Shown here: positions 45,589 to 59,500 of the stretch, piece after piece
Numbering within the stretch: the stretch's first letter is position 1
Layout of the letters: each line of letters opens with the position of its first letter
Assembly: GCA_002375765.1 (NCBI GenBank)
Contig: DFMV01000040.1
Coordinates: 45,967-109,966 of the forward strand
Source: Rhizobiales bacterium UBA3584
GTDB lineage: Bacteria > Pseudomonadota > Alphaproteobacteria > Rhizobiales > Devosiaceae
Reading direction: 5' to 3'
DNA: 64,000 nt
Program-made: the position numbers and the translations under genes
The notes under the pieces: generated by a model
What the model was told of the DNA's origin: nothing
Seen by the model: the letters and a program-made list of their open reading frames with translations, nothing else
Database searches by the model: none

Positions 45589-46248
45589 CTACCGCGCCAT
45601 GGGAACCGGTGTCATCCGGTCTTTTGCGCCCAGAATGTGGGCGCGCATCATGGTTTCGGCTCTCGCGCCATCGGCGCGCAGCAGGGCGGTGACGATCGTT
45701 TCGTGTTCCTCATAGGATCGGGCCAGCTGGGCGGGATAGGCGAACAGGTCGGTTCTAAACGGGGCAAGGCGCGAGCGTGACAGGGCGGCCATTTCGCTCA
45801 GTTGCGGGTTACGGGCTGCCGTTTGCACGCGGGCGTGAAACAGGGTGTCGTAAGCCCCATAGGCATCGGTGCGGCCCAGGCGCACCATTTCGGCGGCGGC
45901 CAGATGCTCGGCTTCAAGGGCGTGGCGTTCGGGGCCCGACATGCGCTCGGCGGCCAGGCGGGCACACACCGCTTCGAGTTCGGCCATCACCTCGATGAGG
46001 TTGATCATATGTTCGGGGCTCAACTGTGCCACAACGGCGCCCTTGTTGGGGCGCCGGGACACCAGACCCATGGCGGCAAGCTGGCTCAGCGCCTCGCGCA
46101 CCGGGGTCCGCGAGACGAAAAACCGGTTGGCGAGGGTCAATTCGTCGAGTTTTTCGCCGGGGCGGAACTGGCCGGCAACTATGGCATCGGCCAGTTGCCC
46201 GACAATGTCATCGACTGTATCGCCCTTGCGCGGCAGACCTTGTTGCAC
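45589..46248 (-). CDS. GntR-family regulator (FCD/FadR subfamily)
   Basis: 219 residues, HTH near 10-75 (LADAIVAGQFRPGEKLDE, VSRTPVREALSQLAAMGLV) and an all-helical FCD ligand domain with metal-binding His residues (FHARVQ, HETIVTALL, MRAHI). The GTG start at 46248 is the first usable codon in frame. No obvious target gene is adjacent on its strand, so its regulon is unknown. Confidence 0.88.
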   Translation of the reverse strand: MQQGLPRKGDTVDDIVGQLADAIVAGQFRPGEKLDELTLANRFFVSRTPVREALSQLAAMGLVSRRPNKGAVVAQLSPEHMINLIEVMAELEAVCARLAAERMSGPERHALEAEHLAAAEMVRLGRTDAYGAYDTLFHARVQTAARNPQLSEMAALSRSRLAPFRTDLFAYPAQLARSYEEHETIVTALLRADGARAETMMRAHILGAKDRMTPVPMAR

Positions 46249-46336
46249 CAGTCCGGTCCCATCGAATTTATGGCGATGGGACTATGAATAGAAATGGCTG
46301 CCAAGTGAAGAGGCAATATTTCAGTCTGCATAATAT

Positions 46337-46993
46337 CTAGGCAAATTTCTTGCGCGCCAGATGGGTCGAGGGCGGTGGCGGGACGTCGCCGGGAGTCTTG
46401 CCGTCGCCAACCGGGGCGGCCAGGGCGGTGACGATGGGGATCACGCCGGCCCAGATGGGCAGGTCGTGGTCTTCGGGGTCGTCGGCGGGCGGGGCCTGGC
46501 GGATCTTGGCCGAAGCTGCTTCGATCTCGAGCGCGATGACGCCGGTCGCCTTGCGCTCCTTGTCATGCATGGGGCGCACTTCGCCCCAGCGCAGGGGCAG
46601 GAGGTGCTCGGTGATGAGCTTGAGGGCCTGTTCGGCCTCCCCGGGATCTGTGACCAGCCGCGTGATGCCGTGGACGGTGGCTGCCCGGTAATTCATCGAG
46701 TGGTGAAAGCCTGAACGCGCCGCAACGATGCCTTCAAGCAGGGTGACGGTCATGGAAATCGGGTCGCCATCCTTGTGCATGGCGACGATGCGGGCTTTGG
46801 ATGCGCCGTGCAGATAGATGGTCTGGCCCCAGCGGGCATAGGCCATGGGCACCACCATGGGGCGGCCATCGGCGATGAAGCCTACATGGCCGACGAGCCC
46901 GCAATCGAGAATATCGTTGATGGTGTCCTCATCATAGCGCGCGCGGCGGGGCTGGCGGGCGCGGGCGTAGGGCGGCAGGGCGTGCTCGTTCAT
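46337..46993 (-). CDS. FMN-binding pyridoxamine 5'-phosphate oxidase-like protein
   Basis: 218 residues with the split-barrel PNPOx-related fold (CGLVGHVGFIADGRPMVVPM, TIYLHGASKARIVA, RSGFHHSMNYRAATVHG). The family includes FMN- and haem-binding proteins of uncertain activity. The ATG at 46993 is chosen because the frame upstream runs antisense to the MocR gene and is not family-like. It is divergent from a MocR regulator, a common pairing. Confidence 0.88.
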   Translation of the reverse strand: MNEHALPPYARARQPRRARYDEDTINDILDCGLVGHVGFIADGRPMVVPMAYARWGQTIYLHGASKARIVAMHKDGDPISMTVTLLEGIVAARSGFHHSMNYRAATVHGITRLVTDPGEAEQALKLITEHLLPLRWGEVRPMHDKERKATGVIALEIEAASAKIRQAPPADDPEDHDLPIWAGVIPIVTALAAPVGDGKTPGDVPPPPSTHLARKKFA

Positions 46994-47032
46994 GGTGGTG
47001 CCTTCGGAACTCAACGTTTCGGCTTTGCGGTG

Positions 47033-47077
47033 AGACCGGTTATCTGCGATAGACTGGTTCTGCGTAAGGTCCACTTT
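47033..47077. promoter_or_regulatory. Direct repeats in the MocR/PNPOx-like divergent promoter
   Basis: AGACCGGTT (47033-47041) and AGACTGGTT (47051-47059) are direct repeats 18 bases apart, each followed by CTGCG. AAGGTCCACTTT lies at 47066-47077. MocR proteins usually bind direct repeats in such gaps. Confidence 0.5.
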
Positions 47078-47098
47078 GGTTTGATTTGAGGGTTCCAG

Positions 47099-48523
47099 AT
47101 GCTTGAGGGATTGATCGTGCTGGAGCGCTCGGGCGCGCCGCTGCCCGAACAGATCTACCGTGCCGTCGGCGAGGCGGCACGGTCGGGCCGGCTCAAGGCC
47201 GGATCGGTGTTGCCCAGTTCGCGGCAATTGGCGGCGGGCTTGGGGATTTCGCGCAATTCGGTCAATGCGGCCTATGAGTTGCTGCGGGCCGACGGAGTGA
47301 TCGCGGTGCGGGCCGGTGCCGCGCCGCAGGTGGTGGCGCGGGCCGAGCTGGAGGCAGCAGAACTCGATGGGGCTGGGGCACATGTGAGGCTGTCGCAGCG
47401 CGGGGAGGCGCTGGCGCGCGATCTGCGCAATTGGCGGGGCGGGCGGCACGCGGGGCAACTCGAACCCGGCGCACCCGACGAGGCGCTGTTTCCCGCCGAT
47501 CTGTGGGCGCGAACCCTGAGGCGGGTGGCGCGGCAGAAATTCGGGGAGGCGGCGATCTATGGCGATGTCGAGGGATTGCCCAGGCTCAAATCGGCGCTGG
47601 CCGAACATCTGGCGCGGCATCGGGGGGTGAGCGCCACGGCGAGCCAGGTCATCGTCGTGCCGTCGATCCAGGCGGGATTGTCGCTGGCGGCGCAGTGTCT
47701 TGCCGATCCAGGCGAGGTCGGAGTTGTGGAATCGCCGGGCTATTTCGGAGCGCGGACGGCGTTTGCCGGGGCGGGGCTGGTGACAAAGGCGCTGGAGGTG
47801 GATGAGCAGGGCGCCGATCCGGCGGCGCTGGCCGGCAGCGGGGCGCGGCTGGTCTATGTCACGCCCTCGCACCACTATCCCACCGGCGCGCGGATGAATT
47901 TGCAGCGGCGCATGGATCTGCTCGAAGCGGTGCGGCGCGAAGGGGCGGTGGTGCTGGAGGACGATTACGACAGTGAATTTTTATGGCAGGGGCGGGCGAT
48001 TGCCGCCCTGCAGGGGATCAGCCGTGGCGGGGAGGTGATCTATTTGGGCACCACCGCCAAGAGCCTGCTGCCGGGGTTGCGGCTGGCCTATATGGTGGTG
48101 CCCGACACGTTGGCGGGGCCTCTGAGACAGGCGCAGCGCAATATGGGCCTGCGGGTCAATATCCACGCGCAGGCCGCTTATGCCGAATTGATCGAAAGCG
48201 GGGCGCTGGTCACGCATTTGAAACGGATCGCGCGGCTATATGAGGCGCGCGGGCGGCTGCTGGTCGAGACCTTGCGTAAAAGGCTCGGCGGGGCCATCGA
48301 TATCGCCATGCCAATGGGCGGGCTGCAGACCGTTATGGGGTTTGCCGACCGGGTCGATGATACCAAAGTCGCCGTCCGGCTGGCCGAGGAAGGCTTTGAA
48401 ACGCCAGCGCTTTCGAGTTATTGCGCTGGGAACACGCGCAAGGGCCTCGTGGTCGGGTTTGCCGATGCGACCGACAAACGGGTGGCCCGGTTTGCGGGAC
48501 TTCTCGAAGGGCTCCTTGTTTGA
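47099..48523 (+). CDS. MocR-family regulator (GntR HTH fused to aminotransferase fold)
   Basis: 474 residues: a GntR-type winged helix at 10-80 (LPEQIYRAVGEAARSGRLK, LPSSRQLAAGLGISRNSV) and a fold-type I aminotransferase domain with the PLP-lysine region GTTAKSLLPGLRLAY and EDDYDSEF. Likely senses PLP or a related amine and controls the divergent PNPOx-like gene. Its stop codon lies inside the palindrome that precedes metH. Confidence 0.92.
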   Translation: MLEGLIVLERSGAPLPEQIYRAVGEAARSGRLKAGSVLPSSRQLAAGLGISRNSVNAAYELLRADGVIAVRAGAAPQVVARAELEAAELDGAGAHVRLSQRGEALARDLRNWRGGRHAGQLEPGAPDEALFPADLWARTLRRVARQKFGEAAIYGDVEGLPRLKSALAEHLARHRGVSATASQVIVVPSIQAGLSLAAQCLADPGEVGVVESPGYFGARTAFAGAGLVTKALEVDEQGADPAALAGSGARLVYVTPSHHYPTGARMNLQRRMDLLEAVRREGAVVLEDDYDSEFLWQGRAIAALQGISRGGEVIYLGTTAKSLLPGLRLAYMVVPDTLAGPLRQAQRNMGLRVNIHAQAAYAELIESGALVTHLKRIARLYEARGRLLVETLRKRLGGAIDIAMPMGGLQTVMGFADRVDDTKVAVRLAEEGFETPALSSYCAGNTRKGLVVGFADATDKRVARFAGLLEGLLV

Positions 48524-48543
48524 CATAAAGATATCTTTATGTC
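48522..48543. promoter_or_regulatory. 22-bp perfect palindrome upstream of metH
   Basis: Arms GACATAAAGAT and ATCTTTATGTC, no spacer, overlapping the last two bases of the MocR stop codon. Its position 45 bases before metH and its form agree with the methionine-cycle repressor sites (SahR/SamR type, ArsR family) described in Proteobacteria. A small hairpin GCAGG-ATCAC-CCTGC follows at 48557-48571. Confidence 0.75.
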
Positions 48544-48588
48544 TTTGTATCACCTCGCAGGATCACCCTGCCAGAAACGGATTTTGTC

Positions 48589-52422
<3,834 letters not shown>

Positions 52423-52496
52423 CCTGCCGTCTCGACATCGGGCCTCCAACGTCTTATGAACCCGGCTAAATCCTAGCCTTGGGGGCCCATCCGCTC

Positions 52497-53345
52497 ATGC
52501 CCAATTTCATCCTCACTTTGTCCTGTGCCGACAAGCCCGGGATCGTCTCTGGCGTGACGAGCGAATTGTTCTCTTTGGGCGCAAATATCGCCGAGTCCAA
52601 CCAGTTCTGGGACAGGGATACCGACAAGTTCTTCATGCGCATCGGATTTACAGCGCCCGGTGGCGTGGACAAGGATGCCGTGGAACGGGCGCTCAAACCG
52701 GTGATCGAGCGGTTCGAGATGAAGACCGCCGTGATCGATGAAGCGCGGGTGCCGCGAATCGTCATCCTGGTCTCCAAATTCGACCACGCCATGCTGCATC
52801 TGCTCTACCAGATCAAGGTGGGCGCGCTGCGGGCAGAGGTCGCTGCGATCATCTCCAACCATGAAGATGCGCGCTCGATCGCACAGGCTGAAGGCGTTCC
52901 GTTCTATCATCTGCCCGTCGCCAAAGGACAGAAGGCGGAGCAGGAGGCCGAGGTGCTCAAAATCATCAAGGCGGCGGATGCCGATCTTGTGGTTCTGGCG
53001 CGGTATATGCAGATCCTGTCCGACCAGCTTTCAACGCGGCTTTTCGGCAAGGTCATCAATATCCACCACTCGTTCCTGCCCTCGTTCAAGGGCGCCAAGC
53101 CCTATCATCAGGCCCATGAGCGCGGCGTGAAGATCATCGGCGCGACGGCCCATTACGTAACCCCGGATCTGGACGAAGGCCCGATCATCGAACAGGAAAC
53201 AGCGCGGGTGACGCACGCGATGAGCCCTGAGGATCTGATCGCGGTGGGCCGCGATATCGAGAGCCGGGTTCTGGGCCGGGCGGTCAAGAGCCATCTTGAA
53301 AACCGCGTCATGCTCAACGGGCACAAGACAGTCGTTTTCGCTTAA
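52497..53345 (+). CDS. purU: Formyltetrahydrofolate deformylase
   Basis: 282 residues: N-terminal ACT domain ([20 protein letters not shown]) and formyltransferase-like catalytic domain with the Asn-His-Asp set ([24 protein letters not shown]). Hydrolyses 10-formyl-THF to formate and THF, balancing one-carbon pools with MetH and FolD. The ATG at 52497 fits the family N-terminus. Confidence 0.94.
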   Translation: MPNFILTLSCADKPGIVSGVTSELFSLGANIAESNQFWDRDTDKFFMRIGFTAPGGVDKDAVERALKPVIERFEMKTAVIDEARVPRIVILVSKFDHAMLHLLYQIKVGALRAEVAAIISNHEDARSIAQAEGVPFYHLPVAKGQKAEQEAEVLKIIKAADADLVVLARYMQILSDQLSTRLFGKVINIHHSFLPSFKGAKPYHQAHERGVKIIGATAHYVTPDLDEGPIIEQETARVTHAMSPEDLIAVGRDIESRVLGRAVKSHLENRVMLNGHKTVVFA

Positions 53346-53356
53346 AGGAGTTCGCC

Positions 53357-54241
53357 ATGACCGCACGGATTATCGATGGCAAGGCGGTTGCCGCTTCGGC
53401 AATCGAGCGGGTCAAGGCAGGTGCGGCGGCGTTTACGGCGGCCAACGGGATGCCGCCGGGGCTGGCGGTCGTGCTGGTGGGCGAGGATGCGGCGAGCCAG
53501 GTCTATGTGGCGTCCAAGGGCCGGATGGCCAAGGAATGCGGGTTTTATTCGGTCCAGCATACGCTTGCGGCAGACACCACGCAGGATGATCTTCTGGCGC
53601 TGATCGGCACGCTCAATGCCGATCCGGCCATCCACGGCATTCTGGTGCAATTGCCGTTGCCCGGCCATCTGGACGAACGCACGACCATCGGCGCGCTCGA
53701 CCCGGCCAAGGACGTGGATGGGCTCCACGATGTTTCCATCGGCCGGCTGGCATCGGGGCAGGTGGACAAGACGCTGGTGCCGTGTACGCCCAAAGGCTGC
53801 ATGGAGCTGCTCGATACTGTCTATCCCGACGGGATTTCGGGGCTGACGGCCGTTGTCGTCGGCCGATCCAACCTTGTGGGACGTCCGGTGGCAGCGCTGC
53901 TCCAGCACGCCAATGCCACGGCCACCATCGCCCATTCGCGGACCCGCGATCTGCCCGGTCTGTGCCGGGGTGCCGATATCGTTGTGGCGGCGATCGGGAG
54001 GCCCCAATTCATCAAGGGCGACTGGATCAAACAGGGGGCCACGGTGATCGATGTGGGCATCAACCGCATCGCCGCTCCTGAAAAGGGCGAGGGCAAGACA
54101 CGGCTGGTCGGCGACGTCGATTTTGCCGCCGCGTCCGAGCGCGCCGGGGCGATCACGCCGGTGCCGGGCGGGGTGGGGCCGATGACGATTGCCATGCTGA
54201 TGGCCAATACGCTCAAGGCCGCCGAGCAGAGCGTTTCCTGA
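53357..54241 (+). CDS. folD: Methylenetetrahydrofolate dehydrogenase/cyclohydrolase
   Basis: 294 residues. The catalytic Lys is in [13 protein letters not shown], with family blocks [22 protein letters not shown] and [15 protein letters not shown]. Interconverts 5,10-methylene- and 10-formyl-THF. It lies 11 bases after purU with AAGGAG upstream, hence the same operon. Confidence 0.96.
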   Translation: MTARIIDGKAVAASAIERVKAGAAAFTAANGMPPGLAVVLVGEDAASQVYVASKGRMAKECGFYSVQHTLAADTTQDDLLALIGTLNADPAIHGILVQLPLPGHLDERTTIGALDPAKDVDGLHDVSIGRLASGQVDKTLVPCTPKGCMELLDTVYPDGISGLTAVVVGRSNLVGRPVAALLQHANATATIAHSRTRDLPGLCRGADIVVAAIGRPQFIKGDWIKQGATVIDVGINRIAAPEKGEGKTRLVGDVDFAAASERAGAITPVPGGVGPMTIAMLMANTLKAAEQSVS

Positions 54242-54253
54242 CCTTCTGGCCGG

Positions 54254-54267
54254 TTGATCTGGATCAA
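54254..54267 (+). promoter_or_regulatory. Perfect FixK/FNR box
   Basis: TTGAT-CTGG-ATCAA, an exact match to the consensus, centred about 66 bases before the start of a 46-codon gene. It starts 12 bases after the folD stop. Confidence 0.8.
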
Positions 54268-54326
54268 TTAAACCAAGCGAAAACAGGCGCATAACACTTC
54301 CATCACTCTTATTGATGGAGGCTGAA

Positions 54327-54467
54327 ATGTCCTTTGAAACCGCCCTCGTTGTCGCTGCCGTCGTCGTCGCTTTCGGCGTGTTCGGGCTGGCGCTGGGCTA
54401 TGTCAACTGGATTGCCGGCGCCCGCGCCATCACCAGTGAGGAAGAGCTTGCAGCGCGCGCAAAGTAG
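54327..54467 (+). CDS. 46-residue single-pass membrane protein under FixK/FNR box
   Basis: Reads MSFETALVVAAVVVAFGVFG followed by LALGYVNWIAGARAITSEEE and LAARAK. One membrane helix (about 5-28) then a charged cytoplasmic tail. GGAGG at 54317-54321, 5 bases before the ATG, is strong; an in-frame ATG at 54315 is less well placed. I do not recognise the family. Size, topology and the upstream oxygen-response box suggest an accessory subunit of a respiratory complex made at low oxygen, in the manner of CydX or CcoQ (inference). Confidence 0.8.
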   Translation: MSFETALVVAAVVVAFGVFGLALGYVNWIAGARAITSEEELAARAK

Positions 54468-54479
54468 CGCGCTGCGGGG

Positions 54480-54506
54480 TCTCCCGATCCGCTGTACGTC
54501 GGGAGA
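54480..54506 (+). terminator. Hairpin after the small membrane protein gene
   Basis: Perfect 8-base stem TCTCCCGA and TCGGGAGA with an 11-base loop, 12 bases after the stop. No T-run follows, so termination is likely but not certain. Confidence 0.5.
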
Positions 54507-54627
54507 TCAGGGGCGGCGCATCAGGGGAAAAATGCAGCCGCCCATTTGCCCATGAAGGTGCGATCCGCTCGCCGCGCCGCAGCGCTTTTTCTGCAGCGCC
54601 GAAGCGGGCCCTTCATGGGTTTTTTCT

Positions 54628-56535
54628 TCAGCCCAGCCGCGCCTTCGGCATCAGCGTCTGGATGGCCATGAAGCGGGCGAAATCCTTGGCAGCGCGCGGG
54701 CTCCATGCGGTTTCGGCTATGGCCGAGAGGCGCGGATAGGTCAGATGATCGAACAGGGCCCGATTGGCGAGGTTCTCGCTCCACAGGCATGATTGGATGC
54801 CGATCAGCTTGTCCTGCACCTCGGCCGGCCAATCATGAGCCGGATCGAAGGCGTAGCAGGTTTCGACCGAGACCGTGCCCGCCCAGCTGGCGCCCGGCTC
54901 CCACCACTCGGTCGATTGGGCCATGTCGAAATAGGCGTGTTCGGCGGGAGCCAGCACCACGTCATAGCCGGCCAGCGCCAGATCGCGGCCGCTCTCCGAT
55001 TTCTTCCAGGCGACCAGATAGGAGCGGTCGGGATCGACCCCGCCGCCCAATGCAGCTTCTTCCCAGGCGCCGGTATCCTTGCCGTATTTTTTCAGCAGGG
55101 ATTGTATCTGCTTGAGGAAATGGGACTGAAGCTCGAAGGTGCCCTGCCAGCCATTGGGCCCCTGCAGGGATCTGGCCTGGGGCGATCCGGCCCAGGCTTC
55201 GTCGGCCACCTCGTCGCCGCCGATATGGATCCATTTGGCCGGAAACAATTCGACCAGCGTCTTTATGACCGCTTCGAGGAATTTATAGGTCTCGTCCAAA
55301 GCGGGGTTGAGCGCGTTGTTGGGGAAATACTGCACCGAGCGGTAGATGCCAGTCTCGTCGGGATCGACGAGTTGGGGCAGGGCCTTGAGCACGCAATAGC
55401 AGTGACCGGGGATATCGATTTCGGGGATGGTCTGGATACCCAGGCTCAGCCCGTGATCGACCATGGCCGTCACATCAGCGGCGCGATAGACCAGCCCGTG
55501 CCGTTCAAACGGCGAGCCGAGCAGGGGCGGCAGGATTTCGCCGGGGCCGCGCCATGCGGCCTTTTCGGCAAGTTCGGGATAGTCGGGCACATCGAGCCGC
55601 CAACCCTCATCGTCGTTGAGGTGGATATGGAAGCGGTTGAGCTTGTTCCAGGCCATGGTGTCGAGGAAAGCGATGATCTCTTCGGTTGTGTACACCTGAC
55701 GCGCCACATCGAGATGGCTGCCGCGCCAGTCAAAGCGCGGGGCGTCCGATATGGTGCCCGATGTCGGGAAGGTGAAATCTTCGGGGTGTTTTTGCGCGCC
55801 GCGCAGCATCTGGGCCAGGGTTATGAAGCCGTGCTGGAAACCATCGGCATCGCCGGCTCTGAGAGTCACGGTTTCTCCGAAGACGATCTCGTAGGCGCCT
55901 TGGTCGAGCCGTGCTCCGGCCAGGCACCGGACCGGCAGTCCGTCGCCGAACAGGGTTTCGCCGGGAAACAGGCGGCGGGCCAGATCGGCTGTGACTTCGT
56001 ATGAATTATAGGCGAGCTCGGGTCCCTCGCCGAAACCGATCATGGCTGGCACCGAATTGCCGGTGACCTCCACGGCGGCCGGGAAGGGGATGACGCTGAT
56101 CGCCGTTTCGCCCTCAGGCAAGGGCCGGCGGGCCGGGTGGACGATGGTGGGTGAACCGGGCTCTCCCTTCAGCGTCATCGGGGCGATTTCGGGCAGCACC
56201 ATGGTGCCATCGGCCAGCGTCACGGCGGCGGATTTGGGGCCGTAGGTGTAGTGGCGCAGGGTGTGGGAAATCTGTTTTGCCACGATCTCCCAGCGTCCGC
56301 CGGGTTCGAGAACGAAGCCGTCCTCGGGCGCGAGCAGGTGGTAATTGGACAACTGCTCGAGCAACCGCGCGCCGCCGATGGGACTGTCGGGCTTGATGCG
56401 GAACAGCGAGGTAACGCCGAGGGCAAAGCCTTCGACCTGCTCTTGTCCGGTGTTGACCAGGGTGATCTTGAGCTGGCCGGGGGTCGCGATTTCCGGGTTC
56501 CAGTCCGCTTCGAGGCGGAACGAGGGCGTGGGCAT
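54628..56535 (-). CDS. Beta-N-acetylhexosaminidase, GH20
   Basis: 635 residues. N-terminal beta-sandwich domains precede the GH20 barrel: FDWRGSHLDVARQVY, HLNDDEGWRLD, the catalytic Asp-Glu pair in HIGGDEV, and Trp-rich substrate blocks (WKKSESG, WEEAALGG). No signal peptide, so cytoplasmic, as expected for an enzyme acting on imported N,N'-diacetylchitobiose. Length and N-terminal layout resemble the Vibrio GlcNAcase of the ChiS locus. Read on the minus strand, 45 bases after the hybrid kinase gene, probably in one operon. Confidence 0.93.
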   Translation of the reverse strand: MPTPSFRLEADWNPEIATPGQLKITLVNTGQEQVEGFALGVTSLFRIKPDSPIGGARLLEQLSNYHLLAPEDGFVLEPGGRWEIVAKQISHTLRHYTYGPKSAAVTLADGTMVLPEIAPMTLKGEPGSPTIVHPARRPLPEGETAISVIPFPAAVEVTGNSVPAMIGFGEGPELAYNSYEVTADLARRLFPGETLFGDGLPVRCLAGARLDQGAYEIVFGETVTLRAGDADGFQHGFITLAQMLRGAQKHPEDFTFPTSGTISDAPRFDWRGSHLDVARQVYTTEEIIAFLDTMAWNKLNRFHIHLNDDEGWRLDVPDYPELAEKAAWRGPGEILPPLLGSPFERHGLVYRAADVTAMVDHGLSLGIQTIPEIDIPGHCYCVLKALPQLVDPDETGIYRSVQYFPNNALNPALDETYKFLEAVIKTLVELFPAKWIHIGGDEVADEAWAGSPQARSLQGPNGWQGTFELQSHFLKQIQSLLKKYGKDTGAWEEAALGGGVDPDRSYLVAWKKSESGRDLALAGYDVVLAPAEHAYFDMAQSTEWWEPGASWAGTVSVETCYAFDPAHDWPAEVQDKLIGIQSCLWSENLANRALFDHLTYPRLSAIAETAWSPRAAKDFARFMAIQTLMPKARLG

Positions 56536-56580
56536 GGTGGCAGCCTTTGTAACAATTCTGAGGTTTTGGGGGCGGTCGGG

Positions 56581-59500
56581 TCAGGCGTTCTGGGTGCCTG
56601 CCGGTTCGGTTTCTCCCCGAGGCCTGGGGAGAATGTGCTCGCGCACCAGGTCGCGCAGGGTCTGGGCGAGAGTGCGCAGGTTTTCGTATTGGGCGGCGAG
56701 TTCGGCGTTCTGGCCGATCTGGGCTTCGACGTCGGTCAGGACGAACTCGGCGGTCTGGATCACGTCACGCCAGCGCGGGTTGGCGGGCAGGGTTTCGATC
56801 AGCAGATATTTGTCCAGGGTTCGCGCCTGCAGCGAGGAGCGATCGAGATTGACGCGCCAGACGCCGCTCTTTTCGGCGAAATCGATCTTGGAGCCGCCCT
56901 TGGCGCGGCGCCACAGGGCGATCGATTGGGTCATGACGGCCACTATGGTGTCGCGATAGACCTCCTTGCCCGGCAGTGGCGCGGTGTCGGGAGCAGCTGG
57001 GCTGGAGGGCGTTGCCTGCTGTTCGATCAGCACCGGCCCGACGGTATCGAGCACGCCCTGCACCGAGCGGACCAGATGGTCGGTCTGCTGGCGCGTTTCG
57101 GCCGTATCGGGGGTGATGACCAGCGCAAAGCCGCCGCCCGCATCGGCCTCTATCTCGAAGGCATTGAGCAGGACGGGATTTCCCGAGCGGCCCATGGGCA
57201 CATCGTCGAGCGCCACGCGGCCCTCATCGGCAATGGTGCGGGTCATGGCGTCGACCATTGTGGGGGTCAAAAGATCGCTCAGCAGCGTCTTGCCGGGGTC
57301 GATGACACGGCCGGCAAGCACGGCGGCAGCCTGGTTGGCGTAGGTGATGCGGCCGGTTTCACTGACCCCGAGCAGACCCGCTTCGAGCGTATCGAGCAAT
57401 CTCGCCATGCGCTGCTGGGAGAGCCGCAGGGCGTCCTCGACCTGCACGCGGCGCTCGATTTCCGATTTCAGTTCGATGTTTTCACGCGCCGTGCCGCGAG
57501 CCCGTCCAGCTTCGAGGAGCGTTGCGATGCGGGCGAGAAGCTCGTCCTTGACGAAGGGTTTGACCACGTAATCGTTGGCGCCGTGCTCGAACCCGGCGAT
57601 CACGTCGCGGGTGCGCGAGCGGGCGGTGACCATAATGATGGGCAGATCGAGCAGGCCATAGCGGTCGCGCAGGCGTTTGGCGACCTCGAGCCCGCCCATC
57701 TGCGGCATCATCACGTCGAGCACAACGAGATCGGGCTTGTGGTTTTCTATCGAGGCCAGGGCGTCCATGCCGTTTTCGGCGGCGCGCACGATATAGCCTT
57801 GAGGAGCCAGAACGTTGCGCAGCACCTGAATGTTGATCGGCTCGTCATCGACAACGAGGATCACCGGTGCCTCATCGGAATTGGCGGCGTTCATTTCGGC
57901 GGTGTCGGCCAAAAGCATGCCCATGGTCTCCCGCAGGCCCTCGCTGCGCTCGCCATAGGTGAGGATTTCCGCTTCGGTGGCTTCGGTTTCCGCGACCGGG
58001 ACTTCCAGGACGAAGCGCGAGCCCTTGCCCAGATCGGACTGTGCGGCCAGCTTGCCGTGCATGGCGCTGGCCAGTTGGCGGGCGATGGTTAGGCCCAATC
58101 CCGCGCCGCCGGGCTTGGCGATCATTTCGGGGCTTTCGCCGCGTTCGAGCGGCTGGAAGATGCGCTCGAGACTGTCGGGTGCGATGCCGACGCCGGTGTC
58201 GGTGACAGCCACGGCAACGGTGTCTCCGGCCCGCCATGCGGTGATCGAGATCGACCCCTGGTCGGTGTATTTGATGGCGTTGCCGAGGAGATTGTAGAGC
58301 ACCTGCTCGAAGCGCACCGGGTCGGCCATCACATAGGGAATGGTTTCGGGGATATCGACGTCGAGCGTCACCGGTTCGCCGCGCAGCAGCGGTTCGGCAA
58401 GCTGCATGACGTTGCGGATCGAGGTCGCCACATGGACCGGGTGGATGTCGAGGCGCATGCGGCCCTGCCGGATGCGGTAGATGTCGATGAGATCATCGAC
58501 CAGCCGCGAGAGGCGCCGGGCCGAAAAGCTGATGAGGTCGAGCTGGCTGCGCTGGGGCGGGGTCAATTCGCCCACGGCGCCGGCCGAGAGCGTTTCGGAA
58601 ATGCCGATAATGCCGTTCAGTGGGGTGCGCAATTCGTGGCTCGTGTTGGCGACGAACGTGTCTTTGAGCCTGTCGGCCTCTTCGAGCGCGGCGTTTTTTT
58701 CCTCGATCAGTTTGACGTGGCGTTCGAGCTCGACGTTCTTTTGCCCGATAAGGGACAGCTGGGCGCGGATGGCATCGCGCATGCGCTTGAAGCTTTCGGC
58801 GAGCCGGCCCAATTCGGTCGGCCGTTCCACGCTGGGCATTGTCCGTTCCAGATCGCCCGCGGCGATCGATTCGGCCACTTCGGTCAGTTTTTGCAGGGGC
58901 GCGGTCATGGTGCGCGAGAGCAGGTACGCCACCCAGAACAGGATAGGCAGGGCGATGGCGGCGATCATCAGGACAAAGCGCGTCAGCGCTTCGGAATTGG
59001 CAAAGGCCGTGCTGGTCGGCACTTCGGCAACCAGAGACCATCGGGCGTCGCCGAAATTGACCGGTCCCCATGCGGCCAGCGCGCGTCCGCCCGAAAGGCC
59101 CTCTCCGACCAGAGCGGTGGACAATGCGGGCAGGTCGGGTTCGGGCACGGGTACGATTTCCCCGATGGGCAGGTCATAACCGGCGGGTGCGGAAACCAGC
59201 CGCCCATTGCCGGCAATCATGTAGAAATTGCCGGTTTCCTCTTCCTGGGACTGAACGATGGACCCGACGCCGCTGGCGGGCAGGCGGAAGATCGCAACGC
59301 CGCGCGGGCGTTGATAGAACTCGACCCGCACGGCGACATAGGCGCCGAACGCTCCGGTTTCCGGGTCGAGGGCAAAATCTGAGATGCGGATGGGATCGGT
59401 TCCGGCAAGGGTGGCGGCGGCCAGTTGTCCCAGCGTGCTGTCGGCCAGTTCGCCATCGAGATCGCCGCCCAGATAGGCGTCCTTTTCGACCGAATAGACG

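Noticed and set aside
46994..47875. Long upstream extension of the PNPOx-like frame
   Set aside because: Runs antisense through the MocR gene; the conserved fold starts at the ATG at 46993.
48524..48588. SAM riboswitch before metH
   Set aside because: Only a 5-bp hairpin is visible after the palindrome; no conserved SAM-I, SAM-II or SAM-V pattern could be drawn, and the leader is too short for SAM-I.
56251..58092. 613-codon open frame on the + strand
   Set aside because: Antisense to the hybrid kinase and GH20 genes, no recognisable motifs.
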